Positions 26,263 through 37,025 of a stretch of 64,000 bases of DNA are shown here, one piece after another. The position numbers were made by a program, and so were the translations under genes. Numbering within the stretch: the stretch's first letter is position 1; each line of letters opens with the position of its first letter. This stretch comes from Luidia sarsii (lineage: Eukaryota; Echinodermata; Asteroidea; Paxillosida; Luidiidae): positions 7,232,225-7,296,224 of the forward strand of contig OX465103.1 in assembly GCA_949987565.1 (NCBI GenBank). The letters run 5' to 3'. The notes under the pieces were generated by a model. It was not told the origin of the DNA, ran no database searches, and saw nothing but the letters and a program-made list of their open reading frames with translations.

Positions 26263-28593
26263 GTATGTCCTCTACATCTTCTAGACCTGAATTCTAATCA
26301 GCTACAATAACTTGTTCGGGGGGGGGGGGGGAGGGGGTTGAGAAGTACACCTATTCAAAAGACAAATATTGAAAAATATTGACTTGAAAATTAAGTTTTT
26401 TTGTTTTTTTTTAAGTAAGAAGGTGATTAATAAGAATAAAAAAAACACCATTTACGATTTGGTTTGGTGTTTCTGGGAGGGAAATCACAAGAAAGCGTTG
26501 CATAGGATGGGATGGTGACACTTCCATGCCTTTAGATCTGAGTTCCACTTTGACTGACGGGAAATTTGACTGACGGGAGTTGAAAATGACGCGTTCATTG
26601 TTTGAGCACAACGGGCCAGCCACTCCAAAACATTCTGGTGGATCTGCGTGTACTCCAGAAACCCCCAGACCCTCGGTTTCTTTTTTCTGCCGGGTCCACG
26701 GATCCCCATTTGGCCCACAATTTGCAGATGAATATCCAACTGCTTCCCGACCCCATTGAAGAAAAAGCAAACACATGACATTTTTTTTCCTTAAAAAAAA
26801 AAATTCCATCCACAGGGAGAGTTGGAGCCGTGCTTGCGAAGAGATCCTGGAGGTACCTGTGCAATTGCAAGTGACTACAAGCAAAAATAAAAAACAACAA
26901 CCAAAACCCCCTTTACAAATCACCCTGAATCCACCCGACAGACCATTGCAGCATGGGCACTAACATGCTGGCATTCACGAACATCCATTCTCATCGAGTG
27001 CCAGCATTATACCATCTCGACACTTTGCCTACGGATAATATCAAGCTAATAATAATAACGCAAACAAACTTGCTCCAATATAAAAACTCCATCTTCAGTT
27101 GTCACTAAAACGTCCACCGATTCTGACCAACTCCGCGCCATCCAATACACGTAAATTATGTAACAGATTAAAAAAGGTAAATCTTTAAAAAATAGAGGGC
27201 AATCATCATTGCCAAAATTACTCTTTAAATATCTTTGTTTTTCTCCGCTAAGGATGAAGTACGATCTCCCGATAAAAAAAAAATCCAAATAGTTAAAACA
27301 AACTGTTGAGCATTATGCATTCGTCAACTTTTTTTTTTCTCGAGGTTTAATATTTGAACACAAAATATCGTTTCCAGCATTTGGCTGTGATTAAAAAGAA
27401 TTAAATCCTTAACACAAAACAAAAGGGCGCATTTTAAAACAATTTTTTTTTTCTATTTGGGAAACGGGAATTGAACGATACTCCTTGATCATACTCAGCA
27501 TCACTGGTACAAGCATAACAGCATAAAAGTTAACATGCAGGTTTGATGGAACCATTTTTTTTTTTTTTCAGGGACATAATGATACCCTCTTTGGTCAGTG
27601 CAGGAACAGCGACTAGAGGAATCCAAGAGAAGTGCGCCCTTGTGAGACAAGCCAAGAGCAAGTGAGTACTTCCGCAGATGAGAAATCTTTCAAATAAACA
27701 AACAAGTTACAGCCAATTATTACACATGCATTTGGCCCTGATTTTGATATCTTTTTTTTCTCATTCAGTCTGTTGTGATCTTCGTCGGGACTGAGATACA
27801 TTAACTGCAGACATTGTCCGACTGGTAACAGCGCTATTTAACAGAAAGACAAGGCACGTTATAATCTAGACACTGTACAATGCAGCTGTGCACTGCACTT
27901 AGCACATACTGATCGTCTTGTACACAATTATCTGACATGTTTACACACCGAACATTTGTTCAGAAACACCATGTTGTTTGAACTCCCACAAAACCAAACA
28001 AAAATCACAAACCATCGAAAAACAGAAAACAAAAATTGGGAATATGCCAGTTTTTCTCCTTCCCCTTCCTTGTTCCCAGAAATGAAAACAAAAATGAACA
28101 TTTGACCATTTTGTGGAACAAACAAATGATTCCACAACAAGTAGTACGCACATCCGCAGAATGTGCACAAAAATGCTTTTTAATAAATACGTTTATACAC
28201 ATATTGTATCAAAAGAAGCCTTTAGCTTAGGATGGGATGAGGCATCACATTGTCTATTCTGCACCCACACCCAATGTCACAGCCGCCCTGCAGGTAAACC
28301 GCTTAAGATTACAACAAATCGGTTCCATCCTTCAGTTCAAATGCTTACGTTTAGACATGAAAATCGTAAATCATTGTGGCTCTACAGCTGACACAAGGAA
28401 AAAAAACACTTTAAGTTTGATTTTATAGGTTGTTTTTGTTTTCAATACAAAGTCATAAACAAAAACAAAAAGGTCATTGTCAATCACAATTTGAATAAAA
28501 GAGTTGTTAACTACAATTATTATTATCGTTATTTTTTTTTTTTGGATTGTTTGTTGGGTTGGTTGGTTTTTCAATAATAGATTGTATACAAGG

Positions 28594-30996
28594 CTACGGT
28601 TGGATGTGAACGTAGGCCGGAGGTTTCCGGTAGCTTGAGATGTCTCTGGCTGGGGTATTGTTTCTGTTCTCGGGCGGGGACGGAGAGAGGGGAGGCGGGG
28701 GTTGGTAGGAGGGCGTGCCCGACATGTCCACCATGGGCAGGCTGTGCTTGTCCTCATCGTCCCCAGCCGGCGGCTGCTGCTGCTGCTGCTGCTGCTGCGG
28801 CCGGTCCCGGTTCAGCAGCGGCTGTTGCGTCTCCGTGTACTCGGGCGGCGAGAGCGGCGGCTTCTCCGTCTTCAGGATGAGCGGCGAGGAGGAGGAGGGC
28901 TGCTTCTCGCCGTCCTCGATCTCGTCGGCAAAGATGATGGGGATGCCCTTGTTGATGAAGGTGTTCTGGTCCTCGTCCGAGAGCTTGCCCTTGCGGTTCT
29001 TGCGGTAGAGGATAAAGATGACCACGCCGCCTATCAGGAGGATCAGGGCCACCACCACGGCCGGCAGCACTGTGCTGATCCACATGTCGCCGGGCGGTTC
29101 CCGGCCGCCCACGGCGGGGTCTTCGGACGTCGTCGGCGGCGGCGCCGGCGTGGTGCTGGCGCAGGCCCCCAGCGGCAGCGACTCCACCTCGGTGATGTTG
29201 AACTCGGGCAGGAAGGCGTCGATCAGGGCCTGGGTGGGCTTCCCGTCCGGCGTCATGATCTTGGACTGGAGCTCCAGGATCAGCTCCTGGTTGCAGGAGT
29301 CCGTGGGCAGCGTGTTGTTGACCCAGGAGATGACCACCGAGCCCCGCCTGATCTCCGTGATGGTGATGGCGTCGGCGTTGGAGTCGCCGAAGGCCGAGGC
29401 GATCTTGTTCAGGATGAAGAGCTGCATCACGGGGTCGTTGATGAACCGGTCGTAGTCGATGTCCAGTGTCATGCCCATCTTGACCGGCGGCGGCGTCTCC
29501 TCGGAGATCTTGGGCGCGGCGGCCACGACCACCTCGAAGGCGTTCTCCACCTCCTGGCCCTCGCTGTCCTGGGCCACCAGGATCAGGTTGTAGCGCTTCT
29601 TCTTGGCCTGCTCGGCCAGTGGCAGGCCGGTCAGCGTCTGCGTCTTCTTGTCGAACTTGAGCCAGAACTTGGGGCTGAGCTCTGCCAGCTCAAAGGTCAG
29701 CACCACCAGGTCCAGGCTGCGGGTGTAGCCGTCCTCGGCATCGTAGAAGGTGTCCTCGGGGATGGTGAAGCGCAGGAGCTTCCCCTCCTGGGCGTCCACA
29801 CGGTACAGGGCCTTGTTGATCTCCGGCTGCTTGTTGGGCGCTTCCGTGACGGCGGGCGTCTCCTTGGCCGTGGATGGTTCTGGTGTGGTGGGCTGCGGCT
29901 GAGTCGTCGGCGTGGGCAGCACAGGGGTGGCTGTCGAGGGCTGGGGCGTTGGCGGCTTGGAGACAGATGGCGTCGGCATGAGGGTCTTGGACACGGATGG
30001 GGTCGGGGTCGGCTCCAGCACCGGAGTGCGGGTCTTGACGACAGCCGTGCTGGTAGGGGCAACGGTGGGCTCCTGCTTGCGGGAGGAGGACGGAGTCGGG
30101 GCGACTGAAGCCGTCCTGGAGAGAGAGGCGGTGGGCCGGATGCTCGCCGTCGGACGGACGGCGGTGGGCTTGACGGACGGCGTCGGCTCGACGACGGTGA
30201 ATGAGCGCGAGACGGTCATCATCGTGGACGGCACCGCCAGGGTGGTGTCCCTGACAGCGGTCGGCTTGGGCGTGGCGGCCGTCGGCACCGGGGTGGGCAC
30301 GGGCGTGCCCATGAGCTTGGCCTGCCGCCGGACCCGCCGGAGCCGATCGGGCCGGTCGTTGGTCACCCGCCAGCCGATGACGTCATGCCGGAGCTCGGTG
30401 GCCATGGAGCCGTCCCGGGCGGCCGTCTCCAGCACGGTCACCACGGGGAACTTGTCCACGTCGCTGGTGTCGCTGCAGCCGATGCGCCAGCTCAGCGCCA
30501 CGCCCGGGTGCCGCTCCCGCCGGATGTTACCTGGCCCGGCCACCATGAGGGAGCCCTCCGCCAGCGCCCGGCTGCCGGCCGGCAGGAGCCGGAAGGCGGC
30601 CGGGGCCAGGCGGGAGTGGCGCGACATCTTGGCCACCACCGCCAGCCGGTCGGCGGCCGCCAGCTTGTTCCAGTTGGCGTCCAGCATGATGGTGGCCTCC
30701 ACGGCCGCTTCGTCCTCGCCGCAGCCACCCGCCGCCCGGCCCGTCTGGCCGCCGGCCGCGTCCTTCAGGGGCACGGCCGGCGAGGGCACCCTGGCTGCCC
30801 TGTCGTCAGGCAGGACCGCCAGGGAGAAGATGTCGGTCACGCGGGCCGGCGCGCTCGAGTTGAAGGCCCGCCCGACCGCCGTGACCTGCAGGTAGTACTG
30901 ATCCAGATCGGCCTCGGACGGGATTCCGCTCAAAGTGCTCGTCGCCTCGCTGTAAAACAGCCACGAGGGTACGCTCTCTCGGCCCGCCTCTGTTAT
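28594..30996 (-). CDS. DAG1: Dystroglycan, coding exon 2 (residues 95-894)
   Basis: Dystroglycan links extracellular laminin-type ligands to dystrophin/utrophin across the plasma membrane. The exon begins after the acceptor TTGTCTTTTTAG (AG at 30998-30997) in phase 0, opening ITEAGRESVPSWLFYS, and ends with TAG at 28594. Residues given are those of the joined protein. N-terminal Ig-like domain with N-glycosylation site N140. S6-like domain with Cys186/Cys268, spaced as human Cys182/Cys264, and Thr196 at the place of human Thr192. Furin site RVRR 315-318. Thr/Pro mucin region to about 480 with a TPTP motif at 424-427. Second Ig-like domain about 485-585. SEA-like domain with the autocleavage motif G646|S647 and N654, Cys662/Cys706 spaced as in human 669/713. 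Transmembrane span about 733-758. Basic RKNRKGKL follows. The tail has PPEY 811-814, eight Gln at 828-835 and PPAY 886-889. Human numbers are from memory. The exon is strongly G/C-biased at third positions, unlike its surroundings. Confidence 0.97.
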   Translation of the reverse strand: MTEAGRESVPSWLFYSEATSTLSGIPSEADLDQYYLQVTAVGRAFNSSAPARVTDIFSLAVLPDDRAARVPSPAVPLKDAAGGQTGRAAGGCGEDEAAVEATIMLDANWNKLAAADRLAVVAKMSRHSRLAPAAFRLLPAGSRALAEGSLMVAGPGNIRRERHPGVALSWRIGCSDTSDVDKFPVVTVLETAARDGSMATELRHDVIGWRVTNDRPDRLRRVRRQAKLMGTPVPTPVPTAATPKPTAVRDTTLAVPSTMMTVSRSFTVVEPTPSVKPTAVRPTASIRPTASLSRTASVAPTPSSSRKQEPTVAPTSTAVVKTRTPVLEPTPTPSVSKTLMPTPSVSKPPTPQPSTATPVLPTPTTQPQPTTPEPSTAKETPAVTEAPNKQPEINKALYRVDAQEGKLLRFTIPEDTFYDAEDGYTRSLDLVVLTFELAELSPKFWLKFDKKTQTLTGLPLAEQAKKKRYNLILVAQDSEGQEVENAFEVVVAAAPKISEETPPPVKMGMTLDIDYDRFINDPVMQLFILNKIASAFGDSNADAITITEIRRGSVVISWVNNTLPTDSCNQELILELQSKIMTPDGKPTQALIDAFLPEFNITEVESLPLGACASTTPAPPPTTSEDPAVGGREPPGDMWISTVLPAVVVALILLIGGVVIFILYRKNRKGKLSDEDQNTFINKGIPIIFADEIEDGEKQPSSSSPLILKTEKPPLSPPEYTETQQPLLNRDRPQQQQQQQQPPAGDDEDKHSLPMVDMSGTPSYQPPPPLSPSPPENRNNTPARDISSYRKPPAYVHIQP

Positions 30997-30999
30997 CTA

Positions 31000-31588
31000 A
31001 AAAGACAAGACACAAACCAAATATAAAAGGATTAAAAGCAATTCGGGGGCCTTTCTCAAAGGCAGACAGGTCATGGCTTCGGGAATAGGTCCTGTACCAA
31101 TCATAATGTCAGGCACAATTTTTTATATATATAAATAAGGGATGAAACAATGGTAGTAGTGAGGACGCATTGTCGAAACAAGGATCAAGAGGTCACGTCA
31201 TTGCCTCTCAGTGCCTTCACTCTAGGAGCAAGTCATATCAAGATCAAGATCAAGAACCCAAGATGGAAGACATTGACGTAAAGGGCCGAGAAGATCGTGT
31301 CCAATCGCAGTTTGATTTGAGGTTCTTGGGTGTTTTTTCTCCAAAAGCAAAAACTAATCTGCCAAGGTCTCCCCCGCTGCTAATTGGGCGGCATCTTTTA
31401 GCTAATCACCAGAATCCATGCCATGGTGGTGGCCAGAGAAACAAGAGAAAGGCCGACCCACAATTGAGGGGTCTGTGTAACCGAGCTTCGAGTCTTGCAG
31501 CCAAATATGACTGCTCCCCTGCTGCCATACCCACAAGAGGGCTCCAAGATGATCTTTTTACTGGTAACCGGAGAAGTAAGATATGCAG
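31000..31588. other. Intronic stretch, nothing recognised
   Basis: This is single-copy-looking sequence between the exon 2 acceptor and the first purine satellite. It includes the short direct repeat ATCAAGATCAAGATCAAG near 31237. No feature is supported. Confidence 0.4.
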
Positions 31589-31963
31589 TGAGAGGGGGAG
31601 GGGAGGGAGGGAGGGAGAGAGAGAGAGAGAGGGGGACACTAAGAGGGGAGGGAGAGGGAGAGGGAGAGGGAGAGGGAGAGGGAGAGGTAGAGGGAGAGGG
31701 AGAGGGAGAGGGAGAGGGAGAGGGAGAGGGAGAGGGAGAGGGAGAGGGAGAGGGAGAGGGAGAGGGAGAGGGAGAGGGAGAGGGAGAGGGAGAGGGAGAG
31801 GGAGAGGGAGAGGGAGAGGGAGAGGGAGAGGGAGAGGGAGAGGGAGAGGGAGAGGGAGAGGGAGAGGGAGAGGGAGAGGGAGAGGGAGAGGGAGAGGGAG
31901 AGGGAGAGGGAGAGGGAGAGGGAGAGGGAGAGGGAGAGGGAGAGAGAGAAAGAGAGGGGAGGC
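31589..31963 (+). repeat. GGGAGA hexamer satellite
   Basis: This is an almost pure run of GGGAGA, about fifty units, between irregular GA-rich shoulders. It has one interruption (GGTAGA near 31687). It lies in the DAG1 intron, so the transcript would carry the CU-rich strand. All open frames across it (Arg-Gly, Glu-Gly, Leu-Pro or Ser-Leu repeats) are translation artefacts. Confidence 0.97.
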
Positions 31964-32390
31964 AGGCTGGGGTGGCTGGTTAAGTACAGAGTGAACAGTC
32001 CCACTGGACCTGCCTCCTGCCTCAACATGCCAGACCAAAATGGATTGCCCATTTGACAATTCCAGGTCAATCTCACATGGGGGTCACCAAAGGCCAATGT
32101 GGCAGCAGTTGAAGATCAATAAATCCATTAGATACCATTTCCACCCACTCTGTTTTGGGCTGTTTCTTTTTCAGTTTGCCAAAAAAAGTCTGTCCAAATA
32201 AAAAACCAAAACATTTCTTATGGAATGGAGTCACCTCTGCCACACAATGAAAGCATTTGTGGGTCTTCTTAAATGTCTCTGGGAGTTGGAGAGTGGGCAA
32301 TATTTCTGAGGTGAAGGCAGGCTACCAAGAACTGCCACTAGCTAGATACACAAGCCATGCCAAGTGTGCTTTTGAGAGACAAGATACCAG
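31964..32390. other. Intronic stretch between purine satellites
   Basis: This is ordinary-complexity DNA with no recognisable coding or RNA feature. Confidence 0.4.
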
Positions 32391-32592
32391 CCTTTAAATA
32401 TGCCCACTGTTCATGTACTTTGGAGGGGGGAGAGGGAGGGAGGGAAGGAGAGAGGGAGAGAGGAAGGGAGGGAGAGGGGGAGGGAGAGGGGGAGGGAGGG
32501 AGGGAGGGAGGGAGGGAGAGAGGGAGAGAGGAGGGGAGGGAGAGGGGGGGGGGAGAGAGGCCTTTAAATATGCCCACTGTTCATGTACATTG
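32391..32592 (+). repeat. Direct duplication flanking a GA tract
   Basis: CCTTTAAATATGCCCACTGT plus TCATGTAC occurs at 32391-32418 and again at 32561-32588, with a GA-rich tract after each copy. The 170-bp unit (unique tag plus GA tract) has therefore been duplicated in tandem. Confidence 0.9.
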
Positions 32593-32949
32593 AACGGGGA
32601 GAGGGGGAGGAAGGGAGGGAGGAAGGGAGAGAGGGAGCGAGGGGGAGAGGGGGAGAGGGAGAGAGGGGAGAGGGGGAGAGGGAGAGAGGAAGGGAGGGAG
32701 AGGGGGAGAGAGGGAGAGAGAGGGAGAGAGAGGGAGAGAGAGGGGAGGGAGGGAGGGAGGGAGAGAGGGAGAGAGGAAGGGAAGGAGAGGGGAGGGAGAG
32801 GGGGAGAGAGAGAGAGGGAGGGGGAGAGAAAGGAAGGGGTGAGAGAGGGAGAGAGGAAGGGAGGGAGAGGTTGAGGGAGAGAGGGGAGAGGGGGAGAGGG
32901 GAAGAGAAGAAGGGAGGGAGGGGGGAGGGGTAAAGGGAGGGAGGGATAG
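32421..32949 (+). repeat. Irregular GA-rich satellite
   Basis: This is a G/A-only tract of GGGA, GAGA and GGAAGG units, interrupted once by the 32561-32597 tag. The purines are on the + strand, as in the other long tracts of this window. Confidence 0.95.
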
Positions 32950-34139
32950 AGTAATTAGTACACACACTGAACATTACTGTAGTCTGTACTCTGTACTGTA
33001 CATAATGTACAGTGCATGGTACTCATCTCCAAATTCACACTGTCAAAGACATTGCAATAGATCAAATTATGTGCCCCCCAAAAAAGAAAAGAAAAAAAGA
33101 AGCCTGACAAGGAATCTGAACTACTAGTTTTCCTCAGAGTACAAAGAATCCGCTACATCTGCGCTGAGCTTGGCTTTTTTTTTGTCCACACAAGTCCACA
33201 ATTAAGTGCCTCCCTACAAAGTCCAGACCATCCACTGGTTCCCTCCTGGTATCCATCTCAGCCTTCTGGTCTGACATCTTCCCTGACACTCTGGCACCCC
33301 CAATTCCCAAACAAAAACTCTAACAAGGGTGTTTACAGCTTGTTTGACATGGGCACCCTTTCTGGGGATGGCCATAAATTGGTGCTAGTTTATGGGAGCA
33401 CTTGATGGTGGCAGAGGTCCAGTACATGTATGGGTTTGTGTGCAAATCTAAAGCAGCACCCAATGGTCCTTTCGCTATCATGTTTATTTGGACCTCTGAA
33501 TACCTCAGGGAGCATTTAAACCCACAGCGCTGCAACTAATGATCAGTGCCCCCACACTGGTCAGGAGCAGACCTTCCTGGAAGGTTTGTTTTTTTGCAGT
33601 GCCAGATCAAGGCAGGCCTCCCTGCCACTCAGGCTGGGGCGCTGTGATTGGTTGGCCTAGTGCCATGGGGCCAGCCATGTTGGTTGAGCTTCAGACAGGC
33701 AATTTGTCAGGAGTCAACAACCCAGAGGTAGAGGATCTTGGATCCATTCCATTACCTTCCACCAAAGATATGCCCGAGACAGACGTCGGTAACCAGCCCG
33801 ATTTCAAAGGTCCCAGGTCCCGAGCAACCTGTTCCATGGTGCCTATAAATCGTGGGGGCCACATTGAATTCAAGAGACAGATACTGCGGGAGCTTTTCGA
33901 CGACTGCTCAATAGAGGGCGATGCTCACAGAACTCGCAGATGACAGAAAGAAATCCATCCAACCAAATTTTAAACAGTTTGAAGTACATTGTAATACAAT
34001 AGGAGAGGGCCGGTTTGTTGAACCAGAGGTTTTGAGCCGACGGTCCAGTCAAATCTTTTCGCTATTTTGTATTTTCACAAATCATACAAAAACTGGTACA
34101 AACTTTTTGAACAATTTGAAAAATTGGCGAAGAAAACTT
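32950..34139. other. Intronic stretch, no gene recognised
   Basis: This is mixed-composition DNA. The sequence downstream of the SINE tRNA-like part (about 33950-34139) may be the SINE body. It includes two phrases of the AACnnTTTGAAnnA type and a second GACTGGACCG motif near 34045 (read as complement). A plus-strand frame at 33539-33943 has no recognisable domain. Confidence 0.4.
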
Positions 34140-34197
34140 GGACTGGACCGGGACTTGAACCCGAAACCTCTGCTCTTCCATCTGAGCTATCCAGCCC
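34140..34197 (-). repeat. tRNA-derived SINE head lacking the anticodon arm
   Basis: On the minus strand GGGCTGG (34197-34191) pairs with CCAGTCC (34146-34140) as a 7-bp acceptor stem with one wobble. GCTC..GAGC forms a D stem inside an A-box-like TAGCTCAGATGG. CGGGTTCAAGTCCCG forms a T arm with a good B box, GGTTCAAGTCC. Only about 7 nt separate the D and T arms, so the anticodon arm is missing and this is not a functional tRNA. It is the pol III promoter head of a SINE. Confidence 0.75.
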
Positions 34198-34297
34198 TTA
34201 GATAATGGCCTTCCCAAATAGTCAACTAGTCAACTAGCCAGGTTGGGGGCCAGGGATCGCACAAAGTGGATGCAATTTTTTTAATTCAATTCAAACA

Positions 34298-34378
34298 CCA
34301 CCACGGAAACCACGGAAAACCACGGAAACAACGGAAAAACATGGAAACCACAGAAAAACATGGAAACCACGTAAAAAC
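34298..34378 (+). repeat. CCACGGAAA minisatellite
   Basis: Imperfect 9-11-bp units (ACCACGGAAA, ACATGGAAACC) are repeated about eight times. Confidence 0.85.
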
Positions 34379-36535
34379 TGACCGGGAACTTTTTGAACCA
34401 TTTGAACAAATTTGGTTAAATATCTTAACCCTAACGCTTTGCACTCCCGCACAGGACACACACTGTATACCCAAATTTACCGCAGGCTCACATACCACAG
34501 GATACCACAAAAACCATGCTGTGGTATGTCGTGGTGTATGGCCCTTATCCTCCCACAGGAAAAATCATGTGTGGTTAATTGTGGTTTCAATGCTGGTTTG
34601 GGTTTTAAATACCACTCTGAGAATCAAGGGCCAATGGAGAGACAGGACAAGAAATAAGGATTAACACCACACTGGGTTCAATGTACAATTTGCATACTTC
34701 ATTAAATGGTAATGCTCTAGTTATTAGCCAATGCACTGTCCACAAGCAAACAGCTCACAGCATTGTGGACTCATTTCACGGCCGACAGCCAACTGCATTG
34801 TACCTTTAATATGAGGTACATTACCTTTGGCCAAACCATCACCAAATGAAAAACAAAATTTGAGCGGCAACTAATGTAGCATGTGTATCCTATCTAACAG
34901 CCACGCATCCGGGGCATGATCAGAGAGACAGGCGGACCGCACTGACAGTGTGGCGAGGCCCTTGTGGCACTGGGCTCTCACAGCTGAGGCACTTCTAACT
35001 GGGCTCTGGTTAAAACTAAGTCGCTAGCGGAGCAGTGCAGAGGCTGCGAGAGCCAACTGGATATAAACCCTCTCTTTGTTAAAAAAAATTAAATAAAAAA
35101 TGGTGACAGATGATGATGAAGTACACTCACCCCTGGCTGGCCAACCACTAATGGGCATTTAATTACTGCTGGAGCCTAACTGGGCGTGGCGTTGTCAAGG
35201 ACTGAGAAGGTATACATGTAGAGTGAGGGAGTACAAAGTGGGCCAGTTTCCACTCTCCCGAATGAACGTGATTATTTGGAGCGTGACTCAAATTCAAGTT
35301 TTTGTTTGTGCACAACGTCTGCTTCGTGTGGTGCGCTAAATGCATGTTGACCTAATCTCGCGAGCTACCGAGACACCTCCAAGGTCATGCACAGTGCCTA
35401 CATATTGCCAGCTCAGTTACTTAACCCATTGTCTCGGTTAAATTGACCGACTCAAGAGTCCAAGTTGGAACGACAGTCAAATTTGACCATTGGAAATTTA
35501 ACCATCGTCTCGGTTACAGTGGAAACACGGCTTTACACATCAGGCCACTACAAACTACTGCACATTTACAGTTTTTGCACTGTGCATCCAACTTATGTGT
35601 GGCTTTGTGTGCATGCAATTCCAAACATCTTGAAAATAATGGACATGATATGTACACAGCACTGGAAAATGCATCAGTGTCAAAACAGATCAATCATGAC
35701 ACAAGAATGGGAGATGGTGCAAAGAGAAAAAGACAGAGAGAGAGAGAAAGAGATGGGCATCAAATGTGGCAGTGAATTGTCCGCTGGAATGCCGAGGGGG
35801 AATTGTGGGGCATGCCACTAGGCTATTGGCAGGCCTGGCTATTGGACAATCTGCCTAATGGTGAATGCACATGTGCACCCTAGGTATCAGGACTATCAGC
35901 GCTGAGATATGGGCTAGGTGGTAGTACACCACAAAACTGGGTTCTGCATTTGCCATCGTGCATGCTTAGCGTTATCTAAGGCCAGACTGTGAGCCAGTGC
36001 CCAGGCTCATCCACAGTCCCAGATGCACTCCGATGAATGATGGCTGTGGTGGTGGCAGCAGTAGCAGGGTTGTCCCAAGCTCCACTGCCACAATGAGGCC
36101 CCGACCCAAAGCAGTTTGATGAATGGGTGCGCGCTTGACCAAATACGGCCCTGCGTCCAAGACCTCAGCGAGCTGGGAGATGGCTTGGATGTGATTCATT
36201 CTTTTGAGTCTCATCCCTGGTGAGGGAGGGGCAATCTACTCGTCACTCGTCCCGAGTTCTGTCTCCCGTTACTTTGTGGGGAATTCCAATTACTTCTTAG
36301 TTCTTACTGCATGACATGTGTTCTAGTGTTGGCATATGTTCATATAAGGGCATACTGTGGTATAGACAGTGCAGGTGTAATGGCACTCGGGAATCTCCAC
36401 AAATCTATATACAAAATAAGCACATATGCATGTAGGCCTACTACATGCTATAATGCAAAGCTGTCTATCTCCAGGGCTCTTGAAAAAACGATCCATAAAA
36501 TACGCATTTAAGTTCAGTCTGCATCATTAAAAAAA
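34379..36535. other. Intronic stretch, one possible MITE end
   Basis: About 35408-35534 has paired GTCTCGGTTA motifs and ends in CAGTGGAAACACGGCTTT. The reverse complement of that end recurs at 46151-46168, and a weaker relative lies near 49709-49730, so a small interspersed element is likely. No gene is recognised. Confidence 0.4.
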
Positions 36536-36660
36536 GCCTTTGAGAAAGGTCCTGCTAGGATCAAAACGTCAGGCCCTCTAACTATTGAGATTAATGTATT
36601 GCAGGTCATTCTAGTCAGTGAGCAGTTTGCTACAGTTTTTATATTTACTTAATTTTTTAT
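36536..36660 (+). repeat. Copy of the GGTCCTGCTAGGATCGAAACG repeat
   Basis: TTTGAGAAAGGTCCTGCTAG followed by GATCAAAACGTCAGGCCCTCTAA and, further on, CATTCTAGTCAGTGAGCAGTTTGC matches the insertion at 62768-62959 in the same orientation. It is followed by an A/T-rich tail. Confidence 0.85.
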
Positions 36661-37025
36661 ACAAAAAAGAGAGAGAGATAAACTTGAAGATTGGGTAATC
36701 CTATTTCAGCAATCATGGCTTTGATGAAGAAGTGCTGTTTCACCCCCCCCCCAAAAAAAGGTGCGGTCATTCAAAAAATAGGTCAGTGCAACCAATCTGG
36801 TGGAACCAAACCTGTTATTTTTTTAATTATTTTTTTCATGCAAGATCTCCCCAACACAAGGCTGAAAAGCCACTGAAGGTTAAGGGCTAGATAAAGAAGG
36901 AGATAGAGAGGGACTCAGGAAGGCCGGAGATAGGCATTAACATTCCTTTTAAAAAGGGCAAGATCATAGGCAGGGGGATTTACAAGCAAGAATCAGGAAG
37001 GGAATTCCAGATGGAGGCAGAACAA
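36661..37025. other. Intronic stretch before the LINE fragment
   Basis: This is purine-rich mixed sequence, perhaps partly LINE-derived. Nothing can be assigned. Confidence 0.35.

Larger units (their letters stand above)
22401..28593 (-). other. Region downstream of DAG1; possible long 3' UTR
   Basis: About 6 kb of mostly non-repetitive, A/T-rich DNA with many homopolymer A, T, G or C runs follows the DAG1 stop codon on the minus strand. DAG1 mRNAs in vertebrates have 3' UTRs of a few kb, so part of this is probably transcribed. Possible minus-strand polyadenylation hexamers are ATTAAA at 28179-28184, AATAAA at 26246-26251 and AATAAA near 23998-24003. The 26246 hexamer lies inside an interspersed repeat, which weakens it. 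The end cannot be chosen without transcript data. Open frames here (the largest is 170 codons, minus strand, 26411-26923) have no recognisable domain. Confidence 0.35.

Noticed and set aside
26411..26923. 170-codon minus-strand frame with a hydrophobic N-terminus
   Set aside because: No domain or homology is recognisable. It lies in the likely 3' UTR and has overlapping frames of similar length; transcript evidence would be needed.
28702..30108. 468-codon frame on the + strand opposite DAG1 exon 2
   Set aside because: It is an antisense shadow of a very GC-rich exon. Composition is Arg/Gly/Leu/Val-rich with no domain, and dystroglycan motifs on the minus strand explain the sequence.
28594..30996. 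Loss of the dystroglycan cleavage serine
   Set aside because: I first aligned the cleavage site to the later GACAS segment; the true SEA site is the G|SVV motif at residues 646-647, which is intact.
29912..31026. Other + strand frames of 213 and 327 codons over DAG1 exon 2
   Set aside because: They have the same cause: G/C-rich codons leave few stops in any frame.
31170..32097. Long Arg-Gly, Glu-Gly, Leu-Pro and Ser-Leu frames
   Set aside because: They are translations of the GGGAGA satellite in different frames.
32338..32974. Gly/Arg/Glu-rich and Ser/Pro-rich frames
   Set aside because: They are artefacts of the irregular GA satellite.
34140..34197. Functional tRNA gene
   Set aside because: The anticodon arm is absent, so it cannot be a tRNA despite good A and B boxes.
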